Positions 58,893 through 64,000 of a stretch of DNA of 64,000 bases are shown one piece after another; within the stretch, counting starts at the first letter, position 1, and each line of letters opens with the position of its first letter. Source of the stretch: Epinephelus fuscoguttatus. Taxonomy: Eukaryota > Chordata > Actinopteri > Perciformes > Serranidae. Made by a program: the position numbers and the translations under genes. The notes beneath the pieces were generated by a model. The model saw nothing but the letters and a program-made list of their open reading frames with translations, was not told where the DNA came from and did no database searches. The DNA lies in the NCBI RefSeq assembly GCF_011397635.1, contig NC_064775.1, positions 15,265,452 through 15,329,451 of the forward strand. The letters are read 5' to 3'.

Positions 58893-61800
58893 AGAAACAC
58901 ATGCAGAGATCACAGACGCAGACAAACACGGAGACATGTATGCACACACAGCGTAAGCTCCTTAGGTATTTGGTCTGTGACACTGTTTGATGTTTATTTT
59001 CAGCCACTCTGCGTGATCAGTTTAAAACGCAGCATGTTTAGTTACCAAAACTGATATAAGAAATTCAGATAGCGCTCACTGCACAAGCCTTTATGAAATT
59101 ATTTTCTAAGTGCCACCTCCTCTTCCTCCTCCTCCTGCTCCTCCCTGTCCTGGCTAAAGCTTAAATAACCTTCTGAATTACCATTTTTAATGTGATAGTA
59201 AATCTATAATTTGGGGGTTTTGAACTGTTGGCACTGGGAAACTACAGGGGGAATTATTTTTTTAATTTCTGACATTTTGCAGACCAAATGATTAATCAGC
59301 TAATTAAGACATTAATCTGCAGATTAATTGCTGTCCAACACTGCGGCCAGATCAGTGGTCCATCACAGAGCAGCACAGATACATGGACTTTGCCTCAAAA
59401 CCACAGAGGCAAGTAATTTTAGGGATGCACAGAGTGATAAATTCTGGGCCAGTAACAATAGCTATGTTTAAAATAAAAAACAAAATTGGACAATTTTGAT
59501 ACTGATTGACTGATTTTTTTTACTTGCCAATAGGTAAACGTACTTATGGAAAAGTATACGTCAAATAAATTTTTCCCAAAGATGGTTTCTTTCATTTAAG
59601 GTAGTTTTTATCACGCTGCTGCACTACTGCAGCTACTGCACAGACTCTGGCTCCAAATGACATCACCAGAGCAAGATAGCAGCAAAAATATCCCGGATAA
59701 TTTGGCTCCACTTCTGTAGAGTGGGGGTAAGTGGAGACATGTCCTCCATCTTTATATACATTCTGTGGCTGTATATGACATCGTCGACATCAGAGTTAAC
59801 GTCTATAGTGTCCAGTATGTCAGATGTTTCTGTCAGTTTGCTGATATCCCGGCTAAATCTTAATCTTCTTTAAATAATAAATTTCAACTTGGCCAAAACC
59901 AATAATGTTTCTCTTGTCTGACTTTGTGTCAAACAACAAACATGATGATTTCCTTCAAAGTTTCCTTTAGTTTCATGGCATTTTGCCTTGAGCTTCGTCT
60001 CTTCCGTATCTGGGCGTTGAGGGCGTCTGAAAAGTTGCCAAGCTGGCATTGGTGGTTGCTGCCTCCAGCCTGTCAGAAACTGTTTATCTGAGGCCACTGG
60101 CGTCTTGGCAAAATCAGGACGAGCCTCTTTCAGGTTTCAGCTGTGACTCAGCTGAGCTCTGAATTACCCAGAGGCAGTATGCTCAGCGCGGACGGGTCCA
60201 TGAGTATAAGTAGACAAGCGTCTGAGCTTTAAACCCAAACTCAAATGGCTCTCTGTTGCGACTGAGCTTTAATTCTAATTTCCACTTTCACTCCCATCAG
60301 AAAAATTCTCCACTGTTTGTAGCTATGAGGAGAACTTGACTCCTAATTTCAAACGCATGTTGCGCACACACGCTCTTCAGATCTGCGTCTTCAGTGTGTG
60401 TATGCATGAAGTGCCTATGTATGTGTATGTACAGCTGTGTGTACGAGGAGAGACACAGGCTTTGGGGAAAAACTCATTAAAAAAACAAAAGCTGTGTTTT
60501 GCATTCTGCATCACTCTCCGGGCGAAGAAGAGAGAAATTGGACCAAAATAGCACAGGAAGCGAAGTTAAATCCTTTAGTCTTTTCAGGCCGATTTATTGT
60601 TGTTGTGGGAATTATGTGAATTGTAAAGCAGGTGAAGTGGTTGTTTATGGCATCGCTGTAAATCACGTTCACAGACACAGTCAGAGGCAGCAAAGCCTGT
60701 GAGAGCACGCGCGTGTGTGAGATGGAGTTGTATCTCTCCTCGGACAGAGACATTTTGTGCTCCAGGCCGTCTCCAGGCCTTAACGAGCGGAGCAGTCCAT
60801 CAAAGTGACTCCCAAAGTGGGTGCAGGGGGAAAGGTCAGGGTTGTGGATGTCCCCGTTTCGATCAAAGCAAGGGCCGAATCAGATTTAAACTGAACATTT
60901 TGTTGCCCAAAATATATTTTCTTATTGGTGTTGGTATGAGCCACACTTTGCCACAGAGCAGTGGGTTACATCCCTTACAGTATGTAGTTCATTTTTGTGT
61001 ATTCGTTGACACTTATGATCCAGTTGTCCTTTGATGCCTGCAGCCACTTCTGTGTGATGGCTTTCTCTACCCAAAAGTACTTTATAAAGATATTCATCCT
61101 GGGCCATGAGCCCGTCTGGATTATGCCCAGGTATAATGTCACAAAAGAGCAATCAAATTCTATTGTAAAATTGATTTTTATTTCTTTCTTTGGCGATCTC
61201 ATGCCAATATGAATGGATCTGAGGGCAGCCTCAAAATGTATGAAAGTGGGCTGCTATTGATTTACCACACTGCCTCCAGCTTTCATCCTGTCCCTGAGAA
61301 CCCCGCTGTATAAATTTCAATTTCAGAGTCGCAAAATATCGCATTATGTTGGCAGTCCGAGCCTGACCCTCCCAAATATCATCCGGGTGTGTATATATGT
61401 TGTCAGGGTCCTGCTGTACGTCCCCAAGATCAATATTCTGTTAGCTCACATTAACCCTCCTAGAAAACCCCAACATTACAAATATTAAAAGGCCCACATA
61501 CAAGAACGAGTTTTAGTGATAATATTCTTTACAGTTTTACCTTTCCATTAGACAGCCTTCTCCAACAGGGAGTTGAAGCTGTTATCTCAAAGCCACCAGA
61601 GTCCACTGACAGAAACAGCCATTTGCTGGTCTACGGCTGCCTCGATCAGTTAGTGTGTGAGGTAAAGCAGTGAAAATGTTCCACACATAGCGTACACTTA
61701 AACTGATATTGTTTAGGTTTCGTGGGGTTTTTTTGGCTGAGGCCCCCATCCACAGCAGTACGCCGCTGTGTGCCATATCATCTCGTTTCTTTTCCTATCC

Positions 61801-61910
61801 TTTTCCATATGTTTTGTTTTGTAGCTGCAAGACTGGAAGATGTGTGTGGAATGACAGTGTTTTGTGATCCCATGTGGGATGGGCCAGAGGGCCATGACAC
61901 CTAAATAAAA

Positions 61911-61932
61911 ATGAATGAATGAATGAATGAAT
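61911..61932. repeat. (GAAT)n microsatellite
   Basis: Five to six units of ATGA/GAAT in a fam184a intron. Confidence 0.85.
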
Positions 61933-62386
61933 ATAGTGCAGAAAGGTGTTACACCTTTATGTGTCCACTGCATAAACTGCACATGTAGGCCGGAAGGTTT
62001 AAATTCTTGATTGTATGCCATCCGCTTCAGTATTCCTGCATGCTTTTCAAGGTGAAACCCTTTTGCGGGTCTTAATTAAACCTTATCCTTGGTCCATTGA
62101 TTAGGTGTTAAAAATGTTTTTCAAAAGCTTTTCCTCAATAGAAGACAGAAATTCTGAAGTAAAAGCTAAATAATTACAATTGCTGTAAAAACCCAAATAA
62201 AGATATGTACACATCGCCCTCTAATACCAGATACTGTGTGTGCTGGTAACAGACTGTACACCTGCTCAGTGCCAGGTGTGTGTGATGCTACTAATTTAGC
62301 ACGCACATCAAGCTGTGCTGGTCGCAGCATGACGTGCATGTGCTCCTTATGTTGTGGGTTCTGCAGTGTGGGCACGTGTGCTTTAC

Positions 62387-62537
62387 CTGTTCCAGCAGGT
62401 CTTCCACCTTCCTCTGCCAGCCCTCTCTTGCCGCCATCATCTCCAGTTCTTTCTGCTGGGAGAGCTGAGTCAGCGCCGCCTGTTTGTCCGCTTCATACTC
62501 CTCGGTCAACTCCTCCTTTAACAGGCGCACCTCCTCC
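62387..62537 (-). CDS. fam184a: FAM184A, coiled-coil exon (LLKEELTEEYEADKQ)
   Basis: 151-base exon, acceptor CTCTCTGTAG before 62537, donor GAACAG|GTAAAG at 62387/62386. Phase 2 in, phase 0 out. Encodes REEVRLLKEELTEEYEADKQ, then AALTQLSQQKELEMMAAREG and WQRKVEDLLEQ. Highly charged heptad coiled coil. The intron to the next exon upstream is 319 bases. Confidence 0.93.
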
Positions 62538-62856
62538 CTACAGAGAGTTTGGTCAAATTAAACCTCATTGCATTTGTGCCCGTTCTGCTTCATTTTGTCC
62601 TGCTAAAGCATGTCTGTAAATATTGTATGCCTCCATAAACTTGCTTCCGCTGGTGTTCATTTCCAATTCGCTCTTATTAATATCCATGAGTGCTTTGGCA
62701 ACTTGTTATGATAATAACAAGTGTGATTGTGAAGCAGAGGGGGCGAGAGATGACAGAGATGGATGAGGAAACAAATGGGTAGAGCAAAACATGAGAATGT
62801 GACACTGACAGGCTGACAGGGAGTGAAACACATGAGGGCTGCTTTTTTTTATTTAC

Positions 62857-62978
62857 CGCAGTGCGTCTCTCCATTTCTGGTCCAAGTCGTCTGCCATCTT
62901 GTCCATCTTCTGTTTCTCTTCTGTTCTGATGGACATCACTCTGGCTTCATGCTGCTGTCTCTGCGTCTCGATCTCCTC
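62857..62978 (-). CDS. fam184a: FAM184A, coiled-coil exon (EEIETQRQQHEARV), first in window
   Basis: 122-base exon, acceptor TTTGTGTCTGCAG before 62978, donor ACTGCG|GTAAAT at 62857/62856. Phase 0 in, phase 2 out. Encodes EEIETQRQQHEARVMSIRTE and EKQKMDKMADDLDQKWRDALR. With the nine downstream firm exons it gives exactly 441 codons (1323 bases) with no stop. FAM184A is a long (about 1100 residues in human), mostly coiled-coil protein of poorly known function. Earlier exons must lie to the right of the window. Confidence 0.92.
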
Positions 62979-64000
62979 CTGCAGACACAAACAGGTGCAC
63001 AAATTTTTCATTTATTGTGTCATCCAAGCAAATGTGTTCCAGTCAGAGATTTTATTCTTACGTGATCTCAAAATTTCAAACATTTTTTGCGTGATCAGGA
63101 CTGAAGTGTGTCATTAACTCAGTATAAAATGTGTGTGGTGTATGTATTTAGAGTGCTGACTCATTAACAATAACAATGTGAAGCTACTAAAAGTACCGAA
63201 ATCTTCCCAAATTGCCGTCCCTGACCAGATGCAGCATTTCAATAGCTGAACGGTGGATGACTCATAATGCCCACCTCCACATCTATTTATAATGCCACGG
63301 CTACAGGGCTACAGGGCATTTATAATGTGCTGGTTCCGAGGCAGAAACTAACTTCACCAGGTCAGCCGTTTCCTGCTGCTGAGGAGGCTCCAGGGTTTAT
63401 CTGCTGATGACTTCATTAAAGGACCTAAAAGCTCTTTTGTTCAGCTTCCTGGTAAAGTGCCCGAGTGGTTAAATCCAGACTCAAATGTTCAGGAAGTTGT
63501 ATTCGAGACAACAGCTTCCATTTAAATGCATCTGAATATGTTGGGAAAATATCCCTGATATTGTTCTCTGGCAGGTTTTAGGGCTGCTGCACAAGTTATC
63601 TGGGGGTTTGGATATTTGGGGCCCAGTTTGGTCCATGCTGGGCTGGATCTCTCAGATAAAGTGACTAATGGTCTCATCAGTATTAAAGACAAAAAAAAAC
63701 ACTCAGTGGAGATGAGTCACATTTCACTGTAACTGAGCCCTGCAATTTCATCATAGTAGTATTGATTATTTCAATGTACTGTGACATGCATCTAGACTGA
63801 ATCATATGAACACATCTTATGTCTGAAGGCAGAAAACCTGCAGAGTGTCACACAGTATGACAGACTATAAAATAGCCTGTGGCACCTGTGAGTGATATAT
63901 ACTTAAATATGGCGTTATTAGATTATAAGTATATTTTTTTAGTATGTGTAAGCAGCATTTTGTTGTTGCAGCTGGTCGAGGTGGAGCTACTTTTAACTTT
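62979..64000 (-). other. fam184a: fam184a intron, nothing recognised
   Basis: No splice-bounded coding exon and no named repeat in the last kilobase. Confidence 0.5.

Larger units (their letters stand above)
56435..62386 (-). other. fam184a: fam184a 6-kb intron
   Basis: Contains a duplicated block of about 85 bases (56931-57021 and 58811-58892), a TCC-rich stretch at about 59114-59150, a MITE remnant at about 59283-59340 and (GAAT)n at 61911-61932. No additional exon was found, and the flanking exons join in phase 0 without one. Confidence 0.5.

Noticed and set aside
61160..61400. Stretch that might be a conserved non-coding element
   Set aside because: Conservation cannot be judged from one sequence and there is no internal evidence.
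1..64000. CRISPR array, operon, phage or defence-type system
   Set aside because: No regularly spaced repeats, no operon-like gene packing and no prokaryotic genes; splice sites and repeats are vertebrate.

Overview
The window looks like an intergenic-to-genic stretch of a ray-finned fish chromosome, probably a percomorph teleost. It has small exons separated by long AT-rich introns with vertebrate-type splice sites. It is dense in short non-autonomous DNA transposons whose termini I know from fish genomes, and it carries L2-, Rex1- and RTE-type LINE remnants and a tRNA-derived SINE. No bacterial gene, operon or CRISPR array is present.

Two host genes are supported. (1) pln, phospholamban, lies on the plus strand. 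Its whole 53-codon reading frame sits in one exon (CDS 27535-27696) behind a spliced 5' UTR (acceptor at 27284/27285), and an AATAAA lies about 100 bases after the stop. (2) The 3' half of fam184a, a coiled-coil protein gene, lies on the minus strand from about 62978 down to 36328. Ten exons with consistent phases encode 441 residues of coiled coil plus the conserved segment near the C-terminus. A proline-rich penultimate exon and a short terminal exon complete it less certainly. The 5' half lies beyond the right edge. The two genes converge (pln rightwards, fam184a leftwards). This matches the mammalian order, except that MCM9 and ASF1A, which lie between them in human, are not seen here.

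Layout: 1-1800, 3' part of an L2-type LINE. 3470-4470, Rex1-like LINE fragment split by a SINE with a 17-bp target duplication. 6085-6673, truncated MITE with an AT palindrome. 10.5-11.2 kb, decayed minisatellite-like tract. 12.5-13.0 kb, solo LTR with 4-bp duplication. 13.7-18.3 kb, MITE, dispersed-repeat and RTE pieces. 18.3-27.3 kb, pln upstream region with a candidate first exon near 21.2 kb and three MITEs. 27.3-27.8 kb, pln coding exon. 27.8-36.3 kb, intergenic. 36.3-63 kb, fam184a. Its introns hold a TIR transposon, a broken Tc1-like transposon with a nested hAT-type MITE, an L2 element with a long open reverse transcriptase frame, and further MITEs. 63-64 kb, intron.

The two host genes have no known shared pathway. 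Phospholamban regulates the SERCA calcium pump in the muscle sarcoplasmic reticulum, while FAM184A is a poorly characterised coiled-coil protein. I found no convincing new biological system. The most interesting points are the loss of the CaMKII-type phosphosite in pln, the in-phase alternative acceptors of the fam184a proline-rich tail, and well-dated nested insertions with clean target duplications.
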